NCBI RefSeq assembly: GCF_024753545.1
Contig: NZ_JANTOO010000014.1
Span: forward strand, 62,001 to 126,000
Direction of reading: 5' to 3'
DNA from: Lysinibacillus pinottii
GTDB taxonomy: Bacteria; Bacillota; Bacilli; Bacillales_A; Planococcaceae
Length of the DNA: 64,000 nt
In this document: positions 8,940 to 17,527 of the stretch, in pieces
Layout of the letters: each line of letters starts with the position of its first letter
Numbering within the stretch: the first letter of the stretch is position 1
Program-made: the position numbers and the translations under genes
Notes under the pieces: generated by a model
The model's database searches: none
What the model was told of the DNA's origin: nothing
Seen by the model: only the letters and a program-made list of their open reading frames with translations

Positions 8940-9665
8940 AAAACACTCCTTTGAAAAAAATAATTTAATCTAACGGAATTATTTTTAGATTAACTAGTAA
9001 ATCTTCATCTAAACAATTAGCATCGCTAGAAGTTACAAAGTACATTTTTACTATAGTATGTACCATATTCAACTTTTGTTGCTATTCCGTTTCTAGATCA
9101 ATTACATCCTATCATTACCAACAATGGTATATCAAGGTAAAATTAACGCCGGTTTTTTGGCGTTCTTCCCGTCATTTTTTGGCGTGTTTTTACAACACCT
9201 TTACAATCACCGCCACATAATGCCGTTTGTTACGCCATATTTTGGCGGTTCTTATATAAGAAAGCGATACTAAAGTTACATTATCAACGTTTATTAAACA
9301 TATTGTTTGACCTTCATTACATTGTAGTAACTGTTCATTTTGTAATCATAAATTTACAATTTGTACTTAAATATCTATTGACATTATATTGACTTTCAGA
9401 AAATTAGAAAAAGGCGATTTATACCGAGCCATGAGGTTAAGATACCTTATGTAACTATCAACAAAAATTGGGAAATGACTGCTGAAGAAACTTCTTTCTG
9501 AAGTGTAGGCATTCTTTCAAAAGACACTTTTAAAGATTTTATTAAAAGAAATGCTGCTAGGGGTCTTAGTGGTTAAGCTATGAAACAAAACGAGGAGAAT
9601 TAACTATAAAATTAGAAAATAAAGACTTTTAACCAAGATACTTCTACATTAAAAGGCGACATTTC
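8940..9665 (-). other. Long gene-free region upstream of penicillin V acylase
   Basis: No convincing gene is seen. Next to the acylase ribosome-binding site is an inverted repeat, TTAATCTAA (about 8966-8974) and TTAGATTA (8986-8993), which could be an operator or a leader stem. At 9153-9247 are GGCG-containing repeats listed separately. At 9400-9600 the plus strand can be read in pieces (IPYVTINKNWEMTAEETSF, then GILSKDTFKDFIKRNAARG) interrupted by stops; this may be the residue of an old gene but I cannot name it. Confidence 0.4.
9153..9247. repeat. Cluster of TTTTTTGGCG repeats
   Basis: TTTTTTGGCG occurs at 9153-9162 and again at 9175-9184 (22-bp period), with TATTTTGGCG ending at 9247. 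Opposite-strand partners AACGCCGG (about 9144-9151), ACCGCCAC (about 9209-9216) and ACGCCATA (9232-9239) lie between them. The block sits about 220-310 bp upstream of the acylase start. Confidence 0.5.
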
Positions 9666-9794
9666 CTACATATTAAACATGTATAAGGACCACCATTCAT
9701 CCCCTGCCGATAGAAAAACAGAAAGAAACAACCAGACACAAAAAAACATAAAAGCATTTATAACACAAAGGATTATTTCTATTATATCTTTCAT
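9666..9794 (-). CDS. Small membrane protein, 42 residues
   Basis: The reading frame starts MKDIIEIILC and consists of one long hydrophobic segment (residues 5-30, rich in Phe, Val, Leu and with two Cys) followed by a short polar tail with WWSLYMFNM. AAGGAG lies 7 bases before the ATG, an excellent ribosome-binding site, which is the main reason to believe it. No family is recognised. It lies between the kinase-like gene and the acylase gene on the same strand, about 85 bp beyond the kinase stop and past a terminator, so it probably has its own transcript. Confidence 0.5.
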   Translation of the reverse strand: MKDIIEIILCVINAFMFFCVWLFLSVFLSAGDEWWSLYMFNM

Positions 9795-9877
9795 GTTGCT
9801 CTCCTTATTTTTGCAACTTTACTTTGAAATTTAACATCCTTCTTCAATTAACTTGCTTCGTTTGTTTAAGTAGAAAA

Positions 9878-9907
9878 GGCTCTACTCCATGCATGAAGTA
9901 AGGCCTC
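9878..9907 (-). terminator. Terminator after the kinase-like gene
   Basis: On the minus strand AGGCCTTACT pairs with AGTAGAGCCT around the loop TCATGCATGG, followed by TTTTCTACTT. It begins 12 bp after the stop codon at 9919. Confidence 0.7.
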
Positions 9908-9918
9908 GATTAGTTCAA

Positions 9919-10590
9919 TTATTTTTTATACAGAAATTTAGAAATATTTTTTGTAAGCTCTTCATATGAAGAATTCTTTCCCCGCTGGTTATACCACTTT
10001 CGAATCGTTTCTACTAACCAAAACGGTACAGAATTTCCATCTATTAAATGATAGTATTGCTCATATCCTTTTTTTAAATGCTCCCATCGAAAATCATTAC
10101 CTTTTAGTGTGTATTCAGAAACATCAATTATTTTTGCTCTTCCATTTTGTAGTAAAATATTTTTCAAATGGATATCACGAGGGTTAAGGCCCTTATTCCG
10201 AACATATTCTCTTGCATCCTCCACTTCATTTACAACCTGTTCTGGAATGTGAATACCTAGTAATATGCAGTCAAAGAGAGTTTTTCCTTCTTCGTAACTT
10301 AAAACAAGGAACTCGTCATATGAAGCAAAACACGTTGGAAAGAAAGGTGAATTTTGTAATATTCGGTAAACATCAGCTTCAACTTTTACTTTGTGTACTT
10401 TGTCCTTGGCATATATTTTAAATGCATAAGCTGGGGAGGAAAGGGACTGAAAAACAGCCGCATCTGTTCCGACACCTATACACTTCAAATCATTAGCTTC
10501 ACCACTTATAGTTACTGGCTCGTTATTTGGATTTGAAAAAACTTTAATTTTAGAAAGAGAATCTATAGCTTTGTCCCAGTCGTTTTCCAT
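9919..10590 (-). CDS. Small kinase-like protein (YrzF-type)
   Basis: The 223-residue protein has a reduced protein-kinase fold. A glycine-rich start (GVGTDAAVFQS, residues 38-48) and the ATP-anchoring Lys (YAFKIYAKD) are followed by an HRD-like catalytic loop NPRDIHLKNILL (residues 135-147) and a DFG-like KIIDVSEY. It matches the short Bacillus proteins of the YrzF type annotated as probable serine/threonine kinases. The canonical HRD His is replaced by Pro, but Asp and Asn are kept, as in antibiotic and sugar kinases of this superfamily. GAAGGGGAG lies before the ATG. Substrate is unknown. It stands alone between gene-free regions. Confidence 0.7.
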   Translation of the reverse strand: MENDWDKAIDSLSKIKVFSNPNNEPVTISGEANDLKCIGVGTDAAVFQSLSSPAYAFKIYAKDKVHKVKVEADVYRILQNSPFFPTCFASYDEFLVLSYEEGKTLFDCILLGIHIPEQVVNEVEDAREYVRNKGLNPRDIHLKNILLQNGRAKIIDVSEYTLKGNDFRWEHLKKGYEQYYHLIDGNSVPFWLVETIRKWYNQRGKNSSYEELTKNISKFLYKK

Positions 10591-10906
10591 ATAATCTCCC
10601 CTTCATTAACATTGAAGAAAATTACAATACCCAATTACTTTAATAGTGGCTAAATGCTCAAGGGATATCATTTTCATCATTATTTTGAATACATATTCTT
10701 AGACTTTATTAGATTACTGACCATCAAACTTTGCTAATTCCTTTAAAGTGTAACATCCATTTGTTCTTTTACTAATTCGTTAGTTAAAGTACATTTCTTC
10801 ACAATATTCAAATGAATTTCAAATAAACATTCAACAATAAAATCAGCTCTAAGAAAAACTAATGAGGTGATTTATATCAAACTTTATTATAAACGTTTAT
10901 CTTTTT
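10591..10906. other. Gene-free AT-rich spacer
   Basis: No coding sequence, hairpin or repeat is evident to me in this stretch. It separates the kinase-like gene from the interrupted reading frame that ends at 10907. Confidence 0.4.
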
Positions 10907-11449
10907 TTACAAAACTACATATGATTCAAATGTTACATATAGTATTTTCATTATATTCCGTCCTTTCTTAGGCTTACTAAATACGATGCAGTCCAATTCA
11001 GTGTCTCCTACAACTTTCTTATTTAAATTTTGAACAGCAGCCTTAAGAGCATCACCAAGTCTTGAAGTATCTACGCTTTTAAACCTAGGAGCATTGGAAT
11101 GATATCCCTTTTCTAATGACCGTTAAAAAAACTTAGTTGCTGCCTCAGTAATCTCACACAACGCTAGGTCTGTTTGTTGTGGGCTTTTAGCACAAAAACT
11201 TATCTCTACATTGACTGTAGAAAATCCGTGGTATTGAACCTTAGATTCGTTGGCTGTTAAACCTAACCATTCTACATGCTTCCAATCTGCTCTGCCTCGT
11301 CTATACTCTGGTAGCTTGCCATTCACCCTATAAATCGTATGGCAACGACCCTGAATATCCATTGATGCAATGCCCCAAAGCCTCGGTGCTTTTGATTTCC
11401 AAGTTCCGTAATGATAGTAGCATCTTGAATCATCTTCATCCATTCCCAT
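10907..11449 (-). pseudogene. 181-codon unknown ORF with an in-frame TAA
   Basis: The frame from the ATG at 11449 gives 108 codons, hits TAA at 11123-11125, and continues in the same frame for 72 more codons to a TAA at 10907-10909. Both halves look coding. The first has CYYHYGTWKSKAPRLWG, GRCHTIYRVNGKLPEYRRGR and DWKHVEWLGL; the second has RSLEKGYHSNAPRF and LGDALKAAVQNLNKKVVGD. The stop falls in ACTAAGTTTTTTTAACGG just after a run of seven T. I do not recognise the family. The frame also reads open upstream of the ATG for a few codons (HAFRDNRG), so the 5' end may be lost too. A point-mutated pseudogene is the simplest reading; a real 108-residue protein is the alternative. Confidence 0.5.
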
Positions 11450-11645
11450 TCCTCGATTATCGCGAAACGCATGTTATTGAACATTTTAAAATGACTTTAT
11501 GGAGAAAAATAGCGAAGGTAAGCTAAATGACTTTGTATTTGACTACTTCCAAAACATGAAATATACATAACGTGGTGTCGATACAGTAGAAAGTGAAATC
11601 GTAAAATAAGTTGAAGGAAAGCTCTTTTAAAGAAATAAATGATTA

Positions 11646-11670
11646 GCCACTAAACGAGTGGCCTTTTTAA
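11646..11670 (+). terminator. Small hairpin upstream of speG
   Basis: GCCACT (11646-11651) and AGTGGC (11657-11662) flank AAACG and are followed by CTTTTT. It is a compact intrinsic terminator on the plus strand. No intact gene lies upstream; the stretch 11490-11640 reads as broken fragments (NDFVFDYFQNMKY) that may be what it once served. Confidence 0.6.
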
Positions 11671-11691
11671 TAGAAACAACTATATAATTAC

Positions 11692-11720
11692 TTGACTATA
11701 TAGTTACTATACAGTCTAAA
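11692..11720 (+). promoter_or_regulatory. Probable speG promoter
   Basis: TTGACT (11692-11697) and TCTAAA (11715-11720) are separated by exactly 17 bp, 36 bp before the start codon. The spacer contains the palindrome ACTATATAGT overlapping the -35 element, which could bind a repressor. Confidence 0.5.
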
Positions 11721-11756
11721 ATTCTTGAGAAATCTATTTTTTAGGAGAGAAAAAGA

Positions 11757-12281
11757 ATGCTAGATAGTATAAAATTAAGACCTTTAGAACGAGAAGATTT
11801 AAAATATGTTCATAAATTAAACAATGATTCTAAGATAATGTCATATTGGTTTGAAGAGCCCTATGAATCTTTTGTAGAGCTGCAAGATTTATTTGATAAA
11901 CATATTCATAAACAAAGTGAAAGACGCTTTATTGTGGAAGATGAAAAGAAAATTATCGGGCTAGTTGAGCTAGTAGAGATTGACCTAATCCATCGTAACG
12001 CGGAATTCCAGATTATTATTGATCCTAACTTTCAAGGAAAAGGGTATGCTTTCACTGTTACTACACTCGCTATGAAATATGCTTTTAATAATTTAAATCT
12101 ACACAAAGTTTATTTATTAGTCGATAAACAAAACGAAAAAGCTATTCATATTTATAAAAAAGCTGGATTTAGTATAGAGGGAGAACTTAGGGAGGAGTTT
12201 TTTACTGGTGGTTCTTATAGAGATGCTCTTCGTATGTGCATTTTTCAAAACGAGTTTCATAATAAAAAATCGTATGCTTAA
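11757..12281 (+). CDS. speG: Spermidine N1-acetyltransferase
   Basis: A 174-residue GNAT enzyme very close to Escherichia coli SpeG: KLRPLEREDLKYVHKLNN at the start, YWFEEPYESFVELQDLFDKH, SERRFIVE, and the acetyl-CoA loop PNFQGKGYAFT (SpeG usually has YQGKGLA). NEKAIHIYKKAGFSIEGELR and the YRDALRMCIFQ ending are also in place. SpeG acetylates spermidine and spermine with acetyl-CoA in the cytoplasm, reducing polyamine toxicity. TAGGAGAG lies about 8 bases before the ATG and a promoter-like pair lies upstream. The gene sits alone in a patch rich in IS debris, so recent acquisition is possible but not shown. Confidence 0.93.
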   Translation: MLDSIKLRPLEREDLKYVHKLNNDSKIMSYWFEEPYESFVELQDLFDKHIHKQSERRFIVEDEKKIIGLVELVEIDLIHRNAEFQIIIDPNFQGKGYAFTVTTLAMKYAFNNLNLHKVYLLVDKQNEKAIHIYKKAGFSIEGELREEFFTGGSYRDALRMCIFQNEFHNKKSYA

Positions 12282-12474
12282 CTTATACATGTAAGATACT
12301 TTTATTATTTTAAATTTTAAAAAAGCCCAAGCTATTCTGAACTGAACACGATAAAGTAGACAGTTGAATAAGAGACCATTCTCTTCATTAAACAGCGATT
12401 AAATGACTACGGTTGCTGCGGGGGCACTGAAAAACTTACATTCCTATGACGGCTTAACTTTTTTAGATAAAAGT

Positions 12475-12517
12475 AAGGTACATTTTGGTTCAATCAAATA
12501 GATGTACCTTGTTTTTT
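12475..12517 (+). terminator. Terminator-like hairpin at the IS1182 remnant
   Basis: AAGGTACAT (12475-12483) pairs with ATGTACCTT (12502-12510) and is followed by GTTTTTTG. It lies 190 bp after speG and overlaps the end of the transposase remnant. Confidence 0.5.
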
Positions 12518-12808
12518 GTCTATTCCTTCTTTTTCACATAGAAGTTTCAATATTCGTTTCAGATTGACGGCGAATATTGTTGCTCCTTGTATTTCTATGC
12601 CAAATAAGCCCGCTGTTTTAGCCGTATTATAGCCCTGTAAATTTTTAAATTCATTATTTTTCGCTTCAATTATATCGTTCTTTCGCAAGTATTTTAAATT
12701 CATCCATTTCTTAAAAAATAATTGGTCTTTATGTTCCATAAATTTAATTCTGATAGAGTATGTTTTACTTTTGGCTTCTTCTTTATAGCACCTTCCACTT
12801 ACATTTTT
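12494..12808 (-). pseudogene. IS1182-family transposase C-terminal fragment
   Basis: The last ~105 codons of an IS1182-type transposase read on the minus strand as GRCYKEEAKSKTYSI, then NDIIEAKNNEFKNLQGY, then TAGLFGIEIQGATIFAVNL and KRILKLL, all hallmark stretches of the family's C-terminal region. An in-frame TAG at 12809-12811 cuts it off, and no sign of the catalytic N-terminal region follows to the right. The element is a dead fragment. The region 12820-13060 beyond it shows no gene. Confidence 0.75.
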
Positions 12809-13060
12809 CTATGTCAAAGGAGTATGTTTCTGCTCTGCTTGATTAGCACCCTGATTTCATATCATCTTTCTATTTTAGACACAGGAAAAATCACTCATTA
12901 TTTTGAGTAACTTTCATTTTTCACTTAATATTGTTTAGGTTCTTCTTTTGAAATAATTTTTATTCCTTCAGAATAATTTTTATTTCCCCCCATCTATTGC
13001 ACTGATACAAATGTTTATAGAAGATATTAGCCCATACGATCTATGCCCACCTTTTATCCA

Positions 13061-13483
13061 TCATTCTAAATACTCTTGAGCTAGTTTCTGGTTTTTATAG
13101 ATTGCCATACCTGTTTTTAATTTTTTAAAACCCAATTTTTCATAAAAAGAATCATTTCCTGTTGTTGCGATTAATTGAATGCAAGAAACATCTTCTAACT
13201 GTTTAATGATGTCATTTAATAGAATTCGTGCAATGCCTCTTCCTTGGTAATCTTTATGAACAACAACATCGTAAATAGCAGCATTAAATACACCGTCAGA
13301 AAGGGCTCTACAAACACCAACAATTTTGTTGTCTTTTAATCCAATTACCATATGAGTACTGGCGTTGAAAACTTTTTTTATTATACCTTCGTCATGCTTC
13401 ATCCACCCAACCGATTGATAAATATCTTTTAACATTGGTAGATCACTTTCTTCTAATTCATATTTAAGTTTAAGCAAAACCAT
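13061..13483 (-). CDS. GNAT-family N-acetyltransferase
   Basis: A 140-residue GNAT protein. Motif A is clear: AIYDVVVHKDYQGRGIARILL, with the acetyl-CoA loop Q-G-R-G-I-A, followed by IQLIATTGNDSFYEKLGFKKL, the alpha4 and beta5 signature. The ATG at 13483 is preferred over one at 13543 because GTGGGAATC precedes it and the extra 20 residues add nothing to the fold. The substrate cannot be read from sequence. It stands alone, with the IS1182 fragment on one side and a gene-poor stretch on the other. Confidence 0.75.
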   Translation of the reverse strand: MVLLKLKYELEESDLPMLKDIYQSVGWMKHDEGIIKKVFNASTHMVIGLKDNKIVGVCRALSDGVFNAAIYDVVVHKDYQGRGIARILLNDIIKQLEDVSCIQLIATTGNDSFYEKLGFKKLKTGMAIYKNQKLAQEYLE

Positions 13484-13561
13484 TTTGATTCCCACATCCT
13501 CTTTGTATCTATTATTTTCATACCATTTAACATATAATACCATAATATAGAATGATATTTT

Positions 13562-13738
13562 TTAATGGTTGCATTCAGCAACTCTTTCATGCCACGTCCT
13601 TTTTACGATATTTTCCTTACCGCGCTTAATAGTTGATGCTGATAAAGCGATGTGTGAGGCTATCCAATGCTGTTTTTTCCATCTAATCACCCAGTTTAGA
13701 ATTTGAACCTCTCTATCACCAGCAACCCTTTCTGAATC
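13562..13738 (-). other. Possible remnant of a DNA-binding protein; gene-poor stretch
   Basis: An open minus-strand frame of about 58 codons without a start codon reads REVQILNWVIRWKKQHWIAS and HIALSASTIKRGKENIVKR, the look of a helix-turn-helix in phage or sigma-like regulators. It ends in TAA at 13562-13564. It may be the tail of a decayed regulator gene. The rest of 13544-14445 contains no gene I can support, only the hairpins listed next. Confidence 0.3.
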
Positions 13739-14051
13739 CTAAAGCATCTGCTGTATTCATTAGTATGCTTTCTTTTACGATAGGTTTAACATCCTAAATT
13801 AGGAAATGCTAATGACAAAGTCATTATCCAAAGGGCAAAACCCATTTCGAGCAGTAGCATTTGTACAACGGCGGCTATAATTAATAAGACTTTCCAAAAT
13901 GAATTATAATGGAATATCTACTATATGGCCCTTTATCTTTTTTTCTAAGTACCACACCCCTTTACTTTAGATCGCCAATAAAAATAATTTCCCGTATAAA
14001 TATTAAATTAAAAGCCACTATAAAGTTGCGTAGTGCGCCACTACTTAAAGG

Positions 14052-14268
14052 AGCTACAGAGTTATTCATCCTCTGTGGCTTTTTTGTTTTATAATGTTAA
14101 TCGCTCAACTAAATGCTCGTTTGAGACACAAATAATAGGAACCACTTTACGTATGGGTGGCTCCTTTTTTCAGCTTGATCATTTTCTAAACAGAAAGTGG
14201 TCCTGTAAATTTTTCATTTTTTCAAATTCTCCTTAAGCCAATTCCTCCTTTGGAAATGGCTCATTTTT
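14052..14268 (+). terminator. Three consecutive terminator-like hairpins
   Basis: First, AGCTACAGAG (14052-14061) with CTCTGTGGCT (14071-14080) and TTTTTTG. Second, AGGAACCAC (about 14139-14147) with GTGGCTCC (about 14157-14165) and six T. Third, AGCCAATTCC (14236-14245) with GGAAATGGCT (14252-14261) and T6. All point to the plus strand although no intact plus-strand gene precedes them. Confidence 0.6.
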
Positions 14269-14445
14269 TAAAGTTCCACCTATACATCAGACCGTATCTT
14301 CATGCTATTCACCAGAATCATCTACCTAAAATGATATGGATTATAGCGAGTTATTTTTCTTCATCCTCCAGCGACTAATAATGAGGTCATTTCTCATGTT
14401 TCGAAACTTTATGCTCTAACTAAATGAACAGCTAGGAAAAATGTA

Positions 14446-15165
14446 TTAAAGGTCTGCTTGTCTCTTGTTATCTTTCAGGCTAATATACAATGAGCCATTT
14501 GTTTGAATCTGGGCAAAATAAACATCCTCAATATTATGAACTTTTTGTTTTTTCAGCTTCTTCATAAGCCACTCTTCTGTTAATTCAAGTTCAACTATAT
14601 TCTCATAAATAAGCTGGCCATCTGAAATAACCTCTGTTGGCAAGTATGTTGGAGGTGCAATGTTTGCATGTACATCTTGCTTAGTAGCTGCTTGTGCTGA
14701 AGTCTTTTGTAAAACGCTCAACTTACCATCAGTCTCCAGTATTGCAAATTGTATATCCTGGACAGAGAAAATTGCTTGCTCCCTTAACATCATTGTAAGT
14801 TCGTCCATATGCAACCGATTTTTCTTTAAAGCGAATTCTAGAATTCGGCCATTTTGAATGACAATCGTTGGTTTGTCATCAAATAGTACACGTGCTTTTT
14901 TAGATTTCAAAGAAATGATGGTTACTACAAATGTTAAAAAAGCCCACCAAATTAACGATATCATTCCATTCAAAAAAGGTGTTTCAGCTACTGCAGCAAC
15001 CTGAGATGCTATTGAACCAATCGAAATACCGGTTATATAGTGGAAAAAAGTAAGTTGCCCAAGTTGTTTTTTTCCAAGGATTCGCGCCAAAATAAGTAGT
15101 GCAAAAAAAGAAAACAATGTTCTAACAGTCATTTCACCAAAATTAAGTGCAAAAAAGTGGTCCAT
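14446..15165 (-). CDS. DUF421 membrane protein (YetF/YcaP type)
   Basis: A 239-residue protein with three N-terminal membrane segments (residues 14-31, 40-60, 68-88) carrying the family motif RILGKKQLGQLTFFHYITGISIG. A soluble domain follows, with RPTI-like DDKPTIVIQNGRIL and then LTMMLREQAIFSVQDIQFAILETDG. This is the standard layout of DUF421 (YetF, YkjA, YrbG, YcaP). Members are common in spore formers, several being linked to the forespore membrane or sporulation, but the molecular role is unknown. An AAGGAG lies about 12 bases before the ATG. It is a single-gene unit. Confidence 0.88.
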   Translation of the reverse strand: MDHFFALNFGEMTVRTLFSFFALLILARILGKKQLGQLTFFHYITGISIGSIASQVAAVAETPFLNGMISLIWWAFLTFVVTIISLKSKKARVLFDDKPTIVIQNGRILEFALKKNRLHMDELTMMLREQAIFSVQDIQFAILETDGKLSVLQKTSAQAATKQDVHANIAPPTYLPTEVISDGQLIYENIVELELTEEWLMKKLKKQKVHNIEDVYFAQIQTNGSLYISLKDNKRQADL

Positions 15166-15387
15166 ACAATACTTAGCTCCTTAAAACGTTGTTGAATAAT
15201 AGCATGTACAAGAAACTCCTTCTAATGCTAAATTTCCGACAATTTGTTTAATTCGAACTGTAACGTGTGTGAGATGCTGCGGCTTTTAAATGTATAGGTA
15301 ACTTTAATGTGTACAGATTAATATAAAGTAATAACAATCCTCAGCTGTCCACAATTTACAAAAAGTTACACCTTAATGTACATAAAA

Positions 15388-15410
15388 AGACATTCCTTCA
15401 AGGAATGTCT
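15388..15410 (-). terminator. Terminator after the 121-residue unknown gene
   Basis: AGACATTCCT and AGGAATGTCT form a perfect 10-bp stem with a 3-base loop, followed on the minus strand by TTTTTATG, 7 bp after the stop codon at 15417. Confidence 0.8.
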
Positions 15411-15416
15411 AAGCAT

Positions 15417-15782
15417 TTATCTATAGATATCTAATAAATTTAATAGGTACATTTCAGTTTCATTGATCGAAAGCATTATTTCTTTATGCAGTTGATCCTC
15501 CATATTTTCCTCAGAAATAAACTGTAAGTATTTATTTACTTCCAAAAAGAATTTTTCAAACTCTTGTAAGAACTCATCAATTTTTTGATCGCCAGGTGTG
15601 ACTGATAAATAAATAGTTTTGAATAAATTAAAGTCACTATATGCATTACTTAAAAAATAGATGGCCAATATTTTATCGCTCGTGACATATGATTTTACAA
15701 AGGTCAGATTTTGTTTTAATTTTTTCAATGAATTTATAAGATTTGTAGTTTGTTTTAGCATATTAGCAGTATTACTATACAT
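15417..15782 (-). CDS. Hypothetical helical protein
   Basis: I do not recognise this 121-residue protein. It is soluble, almost wholly alpha-helical, with heptad-like leucines (TTNLINSLKKLKQNLTFVK and NKYLQFI) suggesting a helical bundle. GGAGGTG lies 10 bases before the ATG and a perfect terminator follows, so it is very probably a real, independently transcribed gene. A spore-associated role would fit the neighbours but is not shown. Confidence 0.6.
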   Translation of the reverse strand: MYSNTANMLKQTTNLINSLKKLKQNLTFVKSYVTSDKILAIYFLSNAYSDFNLFKTIYLSVTPGDQKIDEFLQEFEKFFLEVNKYLQFISEENMEDQLHKEIMLSINETEMYLLNLLDIYR

Positions 15783-15860
15783 CTAATAAACACCTCCAAT
15801 TTAATAATAAGCAAAAAATCACCAAATTGGAATAATATTCTGCATTTTTCATCTTTTAAA

Positions 15861-16082
15861 TTACAATATCTTCCATTCGATGATGGCATCTGTCCAAACA
15901 CCAATGATCAGTAATACAAATACCCAGCCTACAAACTGAATGTAGACTTTTAATACTGGGCTATCTGCAAATCCTCTTGAAAAGGGGCTCACCTTTAAAA
16001 CATCATGAGGATATTTCAACAATATATATGAAAAACTGCCAAAAATGAACGTTACCCATATAGCGGTCATGAACATGTCCAA
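15861..16082 (-). CDS. Small two-helix membrane protein
   Basis: A 73-residue protein with two membrane segments: TAIWVTFIFGSFSYILL (residues 6-22) and YIQFVGWVFVLLIIGVW (residues 47-63). Between them lies a short loop (KYPHDVLKVSPFSRGFAD). A TTG start at 16082 lies 6 bases after AGGAG; an ATG two codons later is the alternative. No family is recognised with confidence. It is separated from its neighbours by about 80 bp on either side. Confidence 0.55.
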   Translation of the reverse strand: MDMFMTAIWVTFIFGSFSYILLKYPHDVLKVSPFSRGFADSPVLKVYIQFVGWVFVLLIIGVWTDAIIEWKIL

Positions 16083-16195
16083 GTTTCACTCCTAAACATC
16101 AAGATTCAACTATCACATACTTATTATATTTATCCCCCTACTCTCTTGTGCCATCGTTGCTGTAATGCCTGCATCCTCATTTAAAACAAAATAAA

Positions 16196-16222
16196 ATGAG
16201 CTCGATCAAAACTTGAGCTCAT
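16196..16222 (-). terminator. Terminator after the Tyr/Pro-rich small gene
   Basis: ATGAGCTC (16196-16203) and GAGCTCAT (16215-16222) form an 8-bp stem followed on the minus strand by TTTTATTTTG, 9 bp after the stop at 16231. Confidence 0.65.
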
Positions 16223-16230
16223 AGATTCTT

Positions 16231-16392
16231 TTATCCTAATGGATAATAAGGTTCATAAATTGGATGCCAATAATATGGGGGTCTAACACCAATACTCGGT
16301 GTAAACCAGCTGTCATTTACATAATGAATGTTTAATGGATTTACGTTATTTTCTAGTAACCGTGTCACTTCTGGGAAAAATTCAATCTCCAT
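16231..16392 (-). CDS. Small Tyr/Pro-rich protein
   Basis: A 53-residue protein starting MEIEFFPEVTRLLENN and ending in an aromatic, proline-rich tail (GVRPPYYWHPIYEPYYPLG). The ATG at 16392 has a strong AGGGGG 9 bases before it; a longer frame to 16491 would run into the divergent dehydrogenase gene. Tyr/Pro-rich tails of this sort are typical of spore-coat proteins, and the cupin at 20880 has a similar one, but no family is identified. A terminator follows directly. Confidence 0.5.
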   Translation of the reverse strand: MEIEFFPEVTRLLENNVNPLNIHYVNDSWFTPSIGVRPPYYWHPIYEPYYPLG

Positions 16393-16477
16393 GCTAACAA
16401 TCCCCCTGCGATTATAGTCGTTTCCTTGCTTTAACATACGAAGGTAATCAATCATAGTATATGTTGAAAAGGAGGGA

Positions 16478-17478
16478 TTGGTTATTAACAATCCAAGTGA
16501 CGGGCAAGCTAAAGATAACCAAGATTTAATGGAACAAATTCGTTTTTATCAAAAATGGTTTGAGGACAATAAAAAAGAAGATCCATACCCTCAATATCCT
16601 GTCTATGGAAAAATTACGCAATATAAAGAAGTACCCCTTACCCAACCCGAACAAAGGCAGCTTCGTCAACCTGGTCTCGAAAGCTTAATGGTGCCGAAGC
16701 CTATCATTGAAAACCCTCATTATAAAGGTAGTGGAAAATTAAAAGGGAAAGTTGCCCTTATTACTGGAGGTGATAGTGGTATGGGTGCAGCTGCTGCGAT
16801 TGCCTTTGCGAAAGAGGGGGCTGATGTAGCAATTGCTTATTTAGATGAGCATGAGGACCTACTCGAACTAAAAATAGAATTGAGGAACTAGGAAAAAAAT
16901 GTTTACTCCTTCCAGGGGATCTCCGTGAAAAAAAACAATGCGAAGATATTGTTTTTGAAACCATTCATACGCTTGGACGCTTAGATATATTATGTAACCA
17001 TGTTGGCATTCAGTTTCAACAAAATGACCTGACTGACATTACAGATGAACAATTCGATGAAACGTTTAAACTTAATATTTATTCACACTTTTATACGACC
17101 AGAGCAGCCCTCCCTTATTTACAAGCTGGTAGCTCCATTATTGGTACCGCTTCAGTTGTAGCTTATGCTGGGGAGCCTTTATTAATCGATTACTCTGCAA
17201 CAAAAGCAGCTATCGTCGGCTGGACTCGTTCTTTAGCAAAAAGCATTGCTAAAAAGCAGATTCGCGTCAATGCTATTGCCCCTGGTCGAATTTGGACACC
17301 ACTGATCCCCTCCAGTTTTTCCTCTGACGAAAACGCATTACATGGAGGAAATCTTTTTAACCGAATGGCACAGCCCTTTGAGGTGGCCCCTACATTCGTT
17401 TATTTAGCATCGGATGATTCTAGACATGTAACGGGGCAAGTTTTACATGTGGATGGTGGAGAATCCACCCATTCGTAG
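16478..17478 (+). pseudogene. Frameshifted short-chain dehydrogenase (general-stress type)
   Basis: The gene encodes an SDR of the YhxD/YhdF type, with an N-terminal extension (DPYPQYPVYG) before the Rossmann motif ITGGDSGMGAAAAIAF. Frame 1 stops at a TAG near 16890. The downstream frame then gives KNRIEELGKKCLLLPGDL, NHVGIQF, the Ser of TASVVAYAG, the catalytic YSATKAAI and the ending LHVDGGESTHS. A single base appears to be missing near 16856-16865, where the EHED run passes into TRTKNRIEE in the other frame. The start is odd: GGAGGG is 1-2 bases from TTG (16478) but about 8 from an in-frame ATT. If the deletion is real the enzyme is dead; a sequencing error is possible. Confidence 0.8.
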
Positions 17479-17488
17479 CTCGGAAAGA

Positions 17489-17527
17489 AAACTCAGGCAA
17501 CAATTAATCGTATGCTGAGTTTTTTTA
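17489..17527 (+). terminator. Terminator after the dehydrogenase gene
   Basis: AAACTCAG (17489-17496) pairs with CTGAGTTT (17515-17522), followed by a T run, 11 bp after the stop codon. Confidence 0.7.
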
